Positions 1 through 8,083 of a stretch of DNA of 64,000 bases are shown here, one piece after another. Position 1 is the first letter of the stretch. Every line of letters begins with the position of its first letter. Origin of the DNA: JAPOUP01 sp965221405. GTDB lineage: Bacteria > Pseudomonadota > Alphaproteobacteria > Rhodobacterales > Rhodobacteraceae. The stretch spans positions 620,001 through 684,000 of the forward strand of contig CBDCSE010000002.1 of the NCBI GenBank assembly GCA_965221405.1. The letters are read 5' to 3'. The notes under the pieces were generated by a model. The model saw only the letters and a list, made by a program, of their open reading frames with translations, was not told the origin of the DNA and did no database searches. The translations under genes and the position numbers were made by a program.

Positions 1-538
1 TCTCCCGCGGGCCGAACAGCAGTCCCGGCTCGCCGATGTCGTGCACCTGCTGCCGCTGTTCAGGGGAAATCTTTTTCTTTATCCATAGGAATTTACGCGA
101 GCCGTTGAAGTCGCGGACCAACCGTTCGCCATCAAGCTCGGGGAATATCCTGACCAGTTCCCGGGCGGCCCGCGCCGTATCCAGCATCTGGGGCGGCTGC
201 GCGTAAAGCGAATAGGTGTCGAGATTTGTCGCAAGTATGCGTCCGCGCCTGTCAACGATGTCGGCGCGCTGGGCGACGATTCCGGGAGCCGAGACGGCGG
301 AGCGTGGTTCCTCAGGATCCGTGGCGGCCATCAAGGTCATGCGCCCGCCGACGGCGATGAACACGCAGAGAAACAGCAGCGCCAGAACCACCAAACGCCC
401 CTCGGCGCGGAAACGCGCCTTATCGCGCATCTCCTCTATACGGAGACGGGCACTCTCGCGCTCGATCCCGTCGGGCGTCTCGCCTTTCTGGCGGGCCAGA
501 AGAATCCGGGCCAGCGGACGCAGGGCCGCACCTCTCAT
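1..538 (-). CDS. ftsI: Peptidoglycan D,D-transpeptidase FtsI (PBP3), N-terminal part
   Basis: My minus-strand translation starts MRGAALRPLARILLARQ and has one membrane segment (VVLALLFLCVFIAVGG, about residues 50-65), followed by the pedestal region with RADIVDRRGRILATNL, the usual start of the periplasmic part of class B PBPs. The product cross-links septal peptidoglycan in the divisome. The ATG overlaps the ftsL stop codon (ATGA), so the two are translationally coupled. The catalytic SxxK domain lies beyond the window edge; about 179 codons are seen. The cytoplasmic N-terminal tail of about 45 residues resembles FtsI of Rhodobacteraceae. The family is secure from context plus sequence; the gene is cut by the window, not truncated. 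Confidence 0.93.
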   Translation of the reverse strand, partial: MRGAALRPLARILLARQKGETPDGIERESARLRIEEMRDKARFRAEGRLVVLALLFLCVFIAVGGRMTLMAATDPEEPRSAVSAPGIVAQRADIVDRRGRILATNLDTYSLYAQPPQMLDTARAARELVRIFPELDGERLVRDFNGSRKFLWIKKKISPEQRQQVHDIGEPGLLFGPRE

Positions 539-897
539 CACGGTACGTCCTGACCGGAGCCGGGACCTGACAAGATCAGACCGGTCGCAACAGCGGTCTC
601 GTGATGCCGTGGTGGCGGAAAGGCGATCTGGTCAACATATCCGAACTGCTCCGGAAGCAGTGGGAAGAGTCCCAGTTCCTCAAAATTCAGGTCCGCGAGT
701 TCCCGCAGCCGGTCAGGTCGGTTCAGATAGGCCCATTCCGCCCGCAGCACCGCCCGTACCTCCATCAGATTGCCGACCTCGCGCTGAAGATCCTCGAGTC
801 GGCCAAGCGCCGCCCGCGTCCTGTAGTTCTCCTGATAGGCCCAGAAGGCGAAGCCAATAACCCCGAGAACCGAGAGCAGGCAGAGAAAGGGCCTCAT
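538..897 (-). CDS. ftsL: Cell division protein FtsL-like
   Basis: A 119-residue protein with an N-terminal membrane segment (residues 4-20, FLCLLSVLGVIGFAFWAY), followed by a short periplasmic heptad-like stretch (ALGRLEDLQREVGNLMEVR) and the motif WAYLNRPDRLRELA. This is the architecture of the small bitopic divisome protein FtsL, which pairs with FtsB and recruits FtsW/FtsI. It sits between rsmH, which it overlaps by four bases, and ftsI, which it also overlaps; this is the standard dcw order. FtsL is poorly conserved, so the assignment rests on position, size, topology and the NRPDRLREL motif together. Confidence 0.88.
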   Translation of the reverse strand: MRPFLCLLSVLGVIGFAFWAYQENYRTRAALGRLEDLQREVGNLMEVRAVLRAEWAYLNRPDRLRELADLNFEELGLFPLLPEQFGYVDQIAFPPPRHHETAVATGLILSGPGSGQDVP

Positions 898-1922
898 TGT
901 CCCGAGCTCCGCACCGGAAGCGCCGGGAGCAGCGGTAGTCCGAGTTCCGTGCGGTCACATTGACCGGCCTCCGCACAGGTCCGGACGCCGACCCGCAGTT
1001 TGGCTGACCGAGAACGCCGGTTGTCGGTAAGTTCGTGGGTGTCGGGCCGGATGGGAGTGCGGGCTTTCTGGCGGAAGCGGGCTTCCATTCTCTCCCGCGG
1101 CGGCGCATGGCGGCTTCCCTGCCTGTCCAGACCGCCGCGCTGGCGGAAAAAACGCTTAACCAGCCGGTCTTCGATCGAATGGAAGGTCACCACCGCCAGG
1201 ATGCCACCGGGTTTCAGCACCCGCTCGGCGGCCTCAAGTCCATCCACGAGCTGGTCGAACTCCCCGTTGACCGCAATCCTCAGCGCCTGGAACGTGCGGG
1301 TTGCCGGATGCGACTGCCCGGGTCTGGCACGAGGCAGGCAAGCCTGAACCACCGACGCCAGTTCAAGTGTGCGCGTGATCGGTGTCCGGGTCCTTCGGTG
1401 AACCGCTGCCCGCGCGATGCGCCGCGCCGCCCGCTCCTCTCCGCAGGAGCGAAGAACCATGGCCAGTTCCGCTTCGGAGAGCCGGTTGACCAAGTCGGCG
1501 GCCGTCAGTCCCTTCCGGGCCATACGCATGTCAAGTGGACCGTCAGCCATGAACGAAAAGCCCCGTTCGGCGTCATCGAGCTGCATCGACGAAGCACCGA
1601 GGTCAAGCGTGACTCCATCCAGTGGCCCGTCGGCGAAACGGTCAAGGCATCCGAACTCTCCCTCGACAAGCCGCAGCCGGTTACCGTAATCCCCGGCCCA
1701 GCCCGCCGCCGCCGCGAGGGCGGCGGGATCCCGGTCGAGGGAAATCACACGCTCGGCCCCGCTCTCGAGCAGTGCCCTTGAATAGCCACCTGCCCCGAGC
1801 GTCCCGTCAAGCCAGATCCCTGAGACCGGGCGCACTTCCCTCATCAGCGAACGCAGCAGGACAGGCTTATGTAGGGTGGAAGCCTCAATGGAGCGGGGAA
1901 GAGCCGTCGGTAGCGGTGCCAT
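894..1922 (-). CDS. rsmH: 16S rRNA (cytosine-1402 N4) methyltransferase RsmH
   Basis: A 342-residue SAM-dependent methyltransferase that modifies C1402 of 16S rRNA in the ribosomal P site. Visible features are the N-terminal HKPVLLRSLMREV, the SAM-binding loop LDGTLGAGGYS, DLGASSMQLDDAERGFSF, and the C-terminal LAVVTFHSIEDRLVKRFF, all hallmarks of MraW/RsmH. The frame is open upstream to 2069, but the ATG at 1922 (MAPLPTALPRS) is chosen because it falls four bases after the mraZ stop and leaves a family-length N-terminus. It is the second gene of the mraZ-rsmH-ftsL-ftsI run. Confidence 0.96.
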   Translation of the reverse strand: MAPLPTALPRSIEASTLHKPVLLRSLMREVRPVSGIWLDGTLGAGGYSRALLESGAERVISLDRDPAALAAAAGWAGDYGNRLRLVEGEFGCLDRFADGPLDGVTLDLGASSMQLDDAERGFSFMADGPLDMRMARKGLTAADLVNRLSEAELAMVLRSCGEERAARRIARAAVHRRTRTPITRTLELASVVQACLPRARPGQSHPATRTFQALRIAVNGEFDQLVDGLEAAERVLKPGGILAVVTFHSIEDRLVKRFFRQRGGLDRQGSRHAPPRERMEARFRQKARTPIRPDTHELTDNRRSRSAKLRVGVRTCAEAGQCDRTELGLPLLPALPVRSSGQ

Positions 1923-1926
1923 CGTT

Positions 1927-2481
1927 CTAGGTTCCGCCCAGCCTACTGACCGGAACCCGTGGGTTGAAGTCTTTCGGGAGACTTTCCGACCAGTCCTTCC
2001 GCTTGGCGTTCTTGTAGGCTTCATAGGTTCCGGGCGCCCAGATCTGGAAGGTGGTCCCAACGGCGACAAACAGTGCGCAGCTGGAGAGACCGAAACGTTT
2101 CCGGAGCCTTGGAGGGATCACGACGCGCCCGGTATCATCGACGGTAACCAACTGCGAAAAGGTGGAGTAGAGTTCCACCCGCGCTTCGGTTTCAGGCACA
2201 TCATCCTGATCGCGGATCCACGAAACGATCTCTTGATAGAGGCTTATGGTATGGCATTCCATGAACGACCGGCGCAGAGGCGTCGGGGTATCCGGATGCT
2301 CGTCACCGAAAACGATGACAAACTGGGGATGGCGGTCGGACGACCATTCCGGATCGCCCCTCTCCAGGACGCGCCGGAATTCCGCTGGAACCGAGACCCT
2401 GCCCTTTCCATCGACTTTCTGGAGGAACTGACCTGCGAACCACTGAGTCAATTTCCTGTCGACCCCTTCGCTTCGTCCCAT
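1927..2481 (-). CDS. mraZ: Transcriptional regulator / division protein MraZ
   Basis: A 184-residue protein with two AbrB/SpoVT-like swapped-hairpin repeats, seen as VDGKGRVSVPAEFRR (about residues 23-37) and VDDTGRVVIPPRLRKRF (about 113-129). MraZ is the first gene of dcw clusters and represses its own operon by binding repeats in front of itself. It is somewhat longer than the usual 145-165 residues because of an insert between the repeats (ERGDPEWSSDRHPQ) and a C-terminal tail. It is followed after four bases by rsmH. Clear GTGGG-type repeats were not found upstream. Confidence 0.95.
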   Translation of the reverse strand: MGRSEGVDRKLTQWFAGQFLQKVDGKGRVSVPAEFRRVLERGDPEWSSDRHPQFVIVFGDEHPDTPTPLRRSFMECHTISLYQEIVSWIRDQDDVPETEARVELYSTFSQLVTVDDTGRVVIPPRLRKRFGLSSCALFVAVGTTFQIWAPGTYEAYKNAKRKDWSESLPKDFNPRVPVSRLGGT

Positions 2482-3141
2482 TCACGGACCACGTCGCGCG
2501 AAACGCGTTGGCGCGAACGGGAAACGGCGAGCCGGATGCTGCCACTACCGACCCGCCGCCCTGCCCGGTTTCCGGGCTGTCCAGCCGCGCAGGCCACTTG
2601 GGGGAAAGCCTGCAGGCGCTCTGGTCGTTCTCTGGCGATGAAGACGGAGCCTGTATGATTCCAGCGTCACCCGCATGAAACCTGCATCGCGGAGGGAGGT
2701 GAATCTTCTGCCCATCAGCCTATCCCGCCTTCATCGCAGTGACAGGAAGTAGCCGGGATCAAATGCCTCGTCAATGGATTTTAATGGGAATATATGCCAC
2801 AAATGTGCAAACCTGATCTTCGCTCAACGATTTCTGGCGACCATAGACACATTTTCTGAGATGATCTCGAAGACCACCTACCATATATACCAATAAAGAC
2901 ATGCCCAGAGACGGAGAAATTTTTTCGGGAACCGTCCGGAATCTGACCGAAAATCCGTGAAATTGGATGATTCAGCCACGCATCACTGGCTATCGGGACC
3001 TAATATTAGGGTACCGCCCGGTGGTGATTCGAATCACTTCGGGATCTCACCGCAGATCCACGCGGCGGTTGGCGGAAAGTCCCATGATTTCCCATAACGG
3101 ACATCCCCGCTGCCGGATCCAGCCGCAGCATACCCTCCCGT
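2482..3141. other. Intergenic region between mraZ and mrp
   Basis: About 660 bases without a convincing gene. The half nearer mrp (about 2760-2970) is visibly richer in A and T than its surroundings. I looked here for the RNase P RNA core, because rnpB neighbours mraZ in some relatives, and did not find the conserved GAAAGTCCGG-type segment on either strand. It should contain the promoter of the mraZ operon (see separate entry). Confidence 0.5.
2746..2774 (-). promoter_or_regulatory. Possible sigma70-type promoter for the mraZ operon
   Basis: On the minus strand, TTGACG (2774-2769) is followed after exactly 17 bases by TACTTC (2751-2746), about 265 bases before the mraZ start. The -35 is a good match and the -10 a weak one. 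It is a plausible housekeeping promoter but was found by eye only. Confidence 0.3.
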
Positions 3142-4233
3142 TCATGCCACACCATCCTCAATCAGACGCGTGGCCAGCGCACGGTATGCGTCCGCGACCG
3201 GACCTTCGCCGACGGCGGCAGGGATGCCACTGTCACCGGCCGCGCGCACTTCGAGCGCAAGCGGAAGCTCGCCCAGAAACGGGATGCCGAGCGTTTCGGC
3301 CTCGGCTCTTACGCCACCGTGACCGAATATGTGCTCCTCGTTGCCACATTGTGGACAGACGTATGTAGACATGTTCTCGATGAGACCAAGCACCGGCGCG
3401 GAGAGCTTCGCGAACATGTCGATCGCCTTACGTGCGTCGAGCAGCGCGACGTCCTGCGGCGTTGAGACCACCAGTGCGCCGGTGAGTACCGTGCGCTGGC
3501 ACAGCGTCAACTGCACGTCACCCGTTCCCGGCGGCAGGTCAATGACGAGAATGTCAAGCCGTCCCCACTTAACCTGACCGAGCATCTGCTGAAGCGCCCC
3601 CATCAGCATCGGACCACGCCAGATCACGGCCTGGCCGGGGTCAACCATCAGACCGATAGACATCGTCGTCACGCCGTGCGCCGTGACAGGAATGATCGTC
3701 TTTCCGTCCGGCGATCCGGGGCGCTGGCTTATACCCATCATTTTCGGGAGGGACGGGCCATGGATATCGGCGTCAAGAAGTCCGACGCGCCTTCCCTGTT
3801 TCGTCAGGGCGACGGCCAGGTTGGATGCGACCGTCGATTTCCCGACACCACCCTTGCCGGAAGCGACAGCGACAATTCTGTCAACGCCGCTGAGCTCCAT
3901 CCGTTGATTCTGCGGTGAGGGATGGCGCCCGATCCTGAGGTTGGGTGGCTCCGACACCTTGCCGGGTGCCTTGCCAGAGGCATCGGGGCCATGCGCCGTA
4001 AGCACCACCGACACATTGCGGACGTCCGGCATTTCTCCGACCTTTCGTTCCGCCTCCTTCCGTACCGCCTCCAGTTCCCTGGCGACCTTCGGGTTTTCCG
4101 CTTCCATCACAAACCGAACCTGCCCGTCCCTGAAACTCAGTGCCCGCACGAGATCGGAACTTATCAGGTCACCACCGTCCGGTAACCTTACGGTGGAAAG
4201 CACCTGTCGAATCCGTTCGAGATTTTCCGTCAT
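3142..4233 (-). CDS. mrp: Iron-sulfur cluster carrier, Mrp/NBP35 family ATPase
   Basis: A 363-residue P-loop protein. The N-terminus (MTENLERIRQVLSTV) is the MIP18/DUF59-like domain; from about residue 110 comes the ParA-like ATPase with deviant Walker A SGKGGVGKST, switch region DADIHGPSLPKMMG and DLPPGTGDVQLTL. The C-terminal pair YVCPQCG matches the CxxC that holds the bridging Fe-S cluster in ApbC/Mrp dimers. It acts as a cytosolic Fe-S cluster carrier. The frame is open to 4296; the start at 4233 is preferred because it gives the usual N-terminus. It is transcribed away from the short open frame at 4439. Confidence 0.94.
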   Translation of the reverse strand: MTENLERIRQVLSTVRLPDGGDLISSDLVRALSFRDGQVRFVMEAENPKVARELEAVRKEAERKVGEMPDVRNVSVVLTAHGPDASGKAPGKVSEPPNLRIGRHPSPQNQRMELSGVDRIVAVASGKGGVGKSTVASNLAVALTKQGRRVGLLDADIHGPSLPKMMGISQRPGSPDGKTIIPVTAHGVTTMSIGLMVDPGQAVIWRGPMLMGALQQMLGQVKWGRLDILVIDLPPGTGDVQLTLCQRTVLTGALVVSTPQDVALLDARKAIDMFAKLSAPVLGLIENMSTYVCPQCGNEEHIFGHGGVRAEAETLGIPFLGELPLALEVRAAGDSGIPAAVGEGPVADAYRALATRLIEDGVA

Positions 4234-4438
4234 TCGCGCACTCCCTGACTGGCCGCACGGTTCGCGCCGCAGTTCGCGCCAACGGTCACTGAACACAAGC
4301 CGGGTTCCCGATGGTCCATGGACCAGATACCTTCGCCAATCCGCCTCGACGGGAACATATGCGGTTTCCGCATAGCGGCAATTCCAAGTTTTTCGTTGTG
4401 CACCTGCAGCATTCCGCTATCTATGGCGTGACAGCGGC

Positions 4439-4663
4439 TTGGTGGATCTGCAAGGCCATAAGGCAGTGATGCGAAAGGTGATCGATGTGACCTTTATCGG
4501 TGACATTCAGGGATTTGAAGTCATTCCGCCTCCTTGCGTGCACACTGAACCGGAATATGCGCACCCAAGTGCCACCAAGAACGGCGGTCGCAGCCTCAGT
4601 GACGTTTATGCCACGCGCCGTGACGTCTCAGGCGATGCGGTCACGATCGCTGTAAGCGGCTGA
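4439..4663 (+). CDS. Doubtful small open frame (74 codons)
   Basis: A short open frame beginning TTG-GTG, translated MVDLQGHKAVMRKVIDVTF and ending DAVTIAVSG. I do not recognise it. It has no good ribosome binding site, and the frame stays open upstream towards mrp. In its favour, a strong plus-strand terminator lies 60 bases after its stop, showing that something is transcribed in this direction. It could equally be part of a non-coding RNA or the tail of a decayed gene. Confidence 0.25.
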   Translation: MVDLQGHKAVMRKVIDVTFIGDIQGFEVIPPPCVHTEPEYAHPSATKNGGRSLSDVYATRRDVSGDAVTIAVSG

Positions 4664-4723
4664 CGGTTTTCGGCCCAGCCACCTGCCCTCTCCTCCCTGG
4701 GGCACTCATTGGCTGAGTCAATC

Positions 4724-4767
4724 GCGGCGGCGCCATTCCTCCTCCCGGGCGCCGCCGCACTTTTTTT
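4724..4767 (+). terminator. Intrinsic terminator
   Basis: An 11-bp perfect stem (GCGGCGGCGCC at 4724-4734 pairing with GGCGCCGCCGC at 4748-4758) with a 13-base loop is followed by AC and seven T residues (4761-4767). This is a textbook rho-independent terminator reading on the plus strand. No recognised plus-strand gene precedes it. Confidence 0.7.
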
Positions 4768-5151
4768 GAAACGGACACTGCATTTCCGCGGCGGAAAGCA
4801 CAGGTGGGTTGCGCGGCGTGCACCCGGGGGCGGAAACGGCGGATACCAGCCAATGCCGGAGATCGGAACCTCGATGTATGCTGGAATGGGTGGGCCGTGT
4901 CACTTAATCGGCTCGGGTGAGAGTTTGGCCTCACCGCCATATTCCGGAATGTTTTCCGAACCATGATCTATCGGGACGAAGGTGTCCACGAAGTCAAATT
5001 CCGTAGCACCATGGCTAGAGTCGATTACGTGCCCCGCTTACTGGCCGAGTGACCCATGCGCGACGCGATGGTGCCGAGACCTTCGGACCAGGGGCGGTCG
5101 GGTTGCATCCATTCGGCCCCGGCGGACAGCGCTCATACCTGACCGATCCGG
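4768..5151. other. Intergenic, nothing recognised
   Basis: About 380 bases between the terminator and the end of the alpha/beta hydrolase gene. Short frames here lack a start context and do not resemble known proteins. Confidence 0.5.
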
Positions 5152-5958
5152 TCAGTTCGCGAGTAATGCGCCCAGGATAGCGCTATCTACATTCCTCAAG
5201 CCCTCGATGACCGAAAAGTGGTGGTGGGCGCTGTCGACCACCACGTGTGTCTCGACGTCAAAACCGTTCCAGACAAGTCCGATCAACTGTGTCTGTCGGA
5301 TGAATTCCGGCCGTTCGCCGCCGCCGACCCAGGCAGTTATCCGGGTGCCGACACGTGGCTCGAGTAAAGCGGGGCTTTCAGCACGGGCCCCGGTCAGGTC
5401 AAGCCCCAGCGTATCGTTCATTGCTGTCCACATTAGAGGGCGTAGATCATGGAGACCGCTGATCGACATGACACGGGCGATGCGATCGCCGAAGGGAATG
5501 TCCATGTCAGCGCATACCATTCGGCTGACGAGATGCCCTCCAGCGGAATGGCCGACAAGCCTGATCGGTCCAGCCACACGGCCTGCGGCGCAACTGACGG
5601 CGGCGCGGATCTCGCCGGTGATGCCAGCGACGCGGGCATTTGGCGTCAGGGTGTATCCCGGCACCGCGACAGCCCAGCCGGAGGCGCGGGCACCCTCGGC
5701 GAATTGGGTCCAGTCGGATTTGTGGAACCGCATCCAATAGCCGCCGTGCACGAATACGACAAGCCCTTTGGGGGTGCCGTCGGGCCAGACAAGGTCGAGC
5801 CGTTGCCTGGGCGCGTCACCATAGGCTATGTCTTCCTCCACGACGACTCCGCTGGACCGGTAGGCCGCCGCTTCGGACGCCCAACGGGCAGGCAGGGCCG
5901 CGGAGTCCGCGATGTGGGCCATATTCGCGTAGGCGTCATCCCAGTCTTTCATGTTCAC
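5152..5958 (-). CDS. Alpha/beta hydrolase, kynurenine formamidase-like
   Basis: A 268-residue alpha/beta hydrolase. The oxyanion-hole motif FVHGGYWMRF is near residue 88, the nucleophile elbow GHSAGG near 162, and the presumed catalytic histidine is in VVDSAHHHFSVIEGL near the C-terminus. HGGYW plus GHSAGGH is characteristic of the arylformamidase/esterase-lipase group, so hydrolysis of N-formylkynurenine or a similar amide or ester is possible, but the substrate cannot be read from the sequence. The gene overlaps the upstream cupin gene by four bases (ATGA), so the two form an operon. Confidence 0.85.
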   Translation of the reverse strand: MNMKDWDDAYANMAHIADSAALPARWASEAAAYRSSGVVVEEDIAYGDAPRQRLDLVWPDGTPKGLVVFVHGGYWMRFHKSDWTQFAEGARASGWAVAVPGYTLTPNARVAGITGEIRAAVSCAAGRVAGPIRLVGHSAGGHLVSRMVCADMDIPFGDRIARVMSISGLHDLRPLMWTAMNDTLGLDLTGARAESPALLEPRVGTRITAWVGGGERPEFIRQTQLIGLVWNGFDVETHVVVDSAHHHFSVIEGLRNVDSAILGALLAN

Positions 5959-6395
5959 TCATTGGCTTCTGGCGGGAGGAATTCGACGTCATGCTCCGCC
6001 GAAATCCTCACCACCGCCTCGACGTCCGTCATTTCGTGCAGTTTATCGAACAGTTCCTTGAGCCTGCCCGCTGGAGAGACCCAGAAGAGAGCACGCACCG
6101 GTCTATCTGACTTGTTGAAATAGCCGTGCGGCACGCCTTTGGGCATTCGCACCAGATCACCCGCACGGGCCCTGGTCCAGACCCCGTCGAGCTTTAGGTC
6201 CAGCGTGCCTTCCTGGACAAGGATGAATTCGTCCTGAGTCGGATGGATATGCACCGGAACATGCTGGCCGGGCCCCGAATTGGTCTCAAAGGCGAACGCG
6301 CTCTCACACCAGGCCTTGACGTAATAGGTCTGCCCAAGAATATTGAGTTTGGTTCCATCCCCGTCGCGGGTGATGCCGCCGTCGAGATCAGGCAT
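5955..6395 (-). CDS. Single-domain cupin protein
   Basis: A 146-residue cupin with the metal-binding motif 1 HVPVHIHPTQDEFILVQEG and motif 2 RMPKGVPHGYFN, typical of small mononuclear metal cupins. The start at 6395 (MPDLDGGITRDG) is chosen because AAGGAG lies at good spacing before it; the open frame continues to 6485 without a comparable site. Co-transcription with the alpha/beta hydrolase suggests a shared small-molecule degradative step, perhaps on an aromatic or amino-acid derivative. The substrate is unknown. Confidence 0.82.
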   Translation of the reverse strand: MPDLDGGITRDGDGTKLNILGQTYYVKAWCESAFAFETNSGPGQHVPVHIHPTQDEFILVQEGTLDLKLDGVWTRARAGDLVRMPKGVPHGYFNKSDRPVRALFWVSPAGRLKELFDKLHEMTDVEAVVRISAEHDVEFLPPEANE

Positions 6396-6527
6396 GATGT
6401 TTCTCCTTGTTGATCCGGTCCGGAGACCGCGTATGTTACCGTCCCCCGTCACCGTGAGTGTTCTCTCCACGATCCGGCTTTCCACGAGACATCCATTGAC
6501 GGAGAGAACTATATCATAATCCTCCGG

Positions 6528-7072
6528 GGGTATAGATTTTCGTCAGTGGATCATCCTCGCCGCTGATGGAACGGGGACTTGAGGATATGGCCTGTAACGT
6601 GTTTCGGATCTTTGGCCCCCCTAACTGTGAACCCTGACAGGAGGGAACATGCCGGAAGATCCCGGGCACGTAGCCGCAATGCCGGAAATGGCACGCGGCG
6701 CAGTATCCGAAGGTCGTCGCAGACGCCGCTTTCGAGCCGGACAGTGCGGAAGGTGACGCCCGGTCTGGGAGATGGTGCCATGTCCTTAGCCATAGCCCCA
6801 AGGGGAGAGGGGCGGGCGGGCAAGGTGACCGGCGCACTCCACCACCTGCCGCATAGTGGAAGTCGTGCGGCGGGGGATGGCTGCCGCTGGACCGGGCGCT
6901 GCGCCTTGAGGGCAGGCATCGCGCTGGCGCCCCTCTCCGACCGGCGGACGCCGGAGCGCCTGAGCCGCAGCCCGAACCGTCGGCAGCCATCCTCCCCGAC
7001 ACCGCTTCCAGCCTGGATGCCCCTGTCACGGACCGCGGAAACCGCAACTGGCAACTAATCCGGGTTACACCC
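6528..7072 (-). mobile_element. Internally deleted ISKra4-type element relic
   Basis: On the minus strand, 7054-6960 encodes RDRGIQAGSGVGEDGCRRFG, matching the conserved C-terminal segment of ISKra4-family transposases (GSGV.E.GC). The piece is bounded at 7072 by GGGTGTAACCCGGATTAGTT reading inward and at 6528 by GGGTATAGATTTTCGTCAG reading inward, which look like diverged terminal repeats. Most of the transposase is missing and the reading frame is broken. No 9-bp target duplication was found at these ends. Confidence 0.6.
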
Positions 7073-7077
7073 GGGCC

Positions 7078-7690
7078 TTGAGGGCGGGACGGTCACGCCA
7101 AGGATGGCGGGCGTCATGGCGGAGACAGTTCCGCTCATGGGCTCCGGCACGTCGCGGACCTCGCCGGGGCGGATGCCTCGCCGGGCTCCCTGCAGCGCTG
7201 GACGCTGAAGCTTGGCGAGGAGGCGCAGCGCTCCGGGCGAGAGGAGGTGCTGGACGGCAAGCCGCTAGAACCACGCATATATCCCTGCATCGACGGGACC
7301 GGTATCCCGATGCGCGGGGAGGAGGTTGCGGGCGTCGCGGGCAGGCGGGAGGACGACACCCTGGAGGCCAGGCCGACTGTCATCCACACCGCCGGGGGAC
7401 GTGATCCGGAGATCGACGCGGCGCTGAAGGACCGGCGCGGCGGGCCCCTCTCCTGCCTGACCGGTAGCGCGGCGGCGCGGACTGCACGACGTCGGCGGGC
7501 CCGTGGTCATCTCCGACGGGGCGGAGTGGATACGGAGCACCTGCGACGGGCCCTTCGGCGGGCGGCAGGGTCACCTTCGTGCCCGGCCTCTTCCACTGCC
7601 TCGAACACGCGTCCGACGCCGTGAAGGCGATCCTGCCGGCCGGGGCGGAACGCGATCGGCGGTTCAGGGAGCATCCATGTTTCGGTTCAA
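7078..7690 (+). pseudogene. ISKra4-family transposase, middle fragment (frameshifted)
   Basis: Three plus-strand frames together give recognisable ISKra4 transposase segments in the right order: SLQRWTLKLGEEAQ, then YPCIDGTGIPMRGEEVAG (first catalytic Asp), then VVISDGAEWIRS (second catalytic Asp), then GLFHCLEHASDAVKA. Frame changes between the segments mean the gene is dead. The missing C-terminal part of the same orientation occurs about 2.5 kb further on (10160-10623), with the restriction-modification cassette lying between. Confidence 0.75.
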
Positions 7691-8074
7691 GCCCGGATCC
7701 GGGCTTTCCGGGCGGACATCAAAGCAGGCCGGACGGTGGTGCGGTTGAAGGCCGGTGACATCCGGATGCCACCAATACGCGGATATCTCGTTGGACAGAT
7801 CGGTGCGGGAAACACCAAGCTTGCCAGCAAGAAACCCGGTAAGCGCCTCAGCGCGTCGTATTACGACGTTCGGGCCGCGCACACCTGTCTTGAAGTCGTT
7901 AGCCGCCCGGTACGCGACAACATCATGGAACGGCTGCCAGGTATGCCGCAATGTATCGCAGGATAGGAGTAGACGGGCGATGCCCTGCCATGCGTTTGCC
8001 GCGCTCCAGCCGCACTCCGCCCGCAGAGCTTCGTACATGTCAATTGCAAGTTGGGCGCTCACCGAACGCGGCAT
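7664..8074 (-). CDS. Unknown protein, last gene of the restriction-modification cassette
   Basis: A 136-residue protein beginning MPRSVSAQLAIDMYEALRAE, nine bases downstream of the endonuclease stop and on the same strand, so very likely co-transcribed. I see no catalytic motif; the composition suggests a soluble, mostly helical protein. The last 25 or so residues (after GLQPHHRP) appear to be read from the flanking dead transposase DNA, so the original protein may have been shorter or different at its end. A perfect 18-bp palindrome, AAGCCCGGATCCGGGCTT, lies within this tail (7689-7706). A role in restriction is inferred only from position. Confidence 0.6.
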   Translation of the reverse strand: MPRSVSAQLAIDMYEALRAECGWSAANAWQGIARLLLSCDTLRHTWQPFHDVVAYRAANDFKTGVRGPNVVIRRAEALTGFLAGKLGVSRTDLSNEISAYWWHPDVTGLQPHHRPACFDVRPESPDPGLNRNMDAP

Positions 8075-8083
8075 GAGCAGTCC

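Noticed and set aside
2690..2745. MraZ operator repeats (TGGG boxes at 10-bp period)
   Set aside because: Two GGG cores on the minus strand are 13 bases apart and do not form the expected phased repeat.
2482..3141. RNase P RNA gene next to mraZ
   Set aside because: Conserved core segments of bacterial RNase P RNA were not found on either strand.
7689..7706. Perfect 18-bp palindrome as a stand-alone terminator or operator
   Set aside because: No loop and no T-run, so it is not a terminator; it may simply be part of the IS relic. Mentioned only under the overlapping gene.
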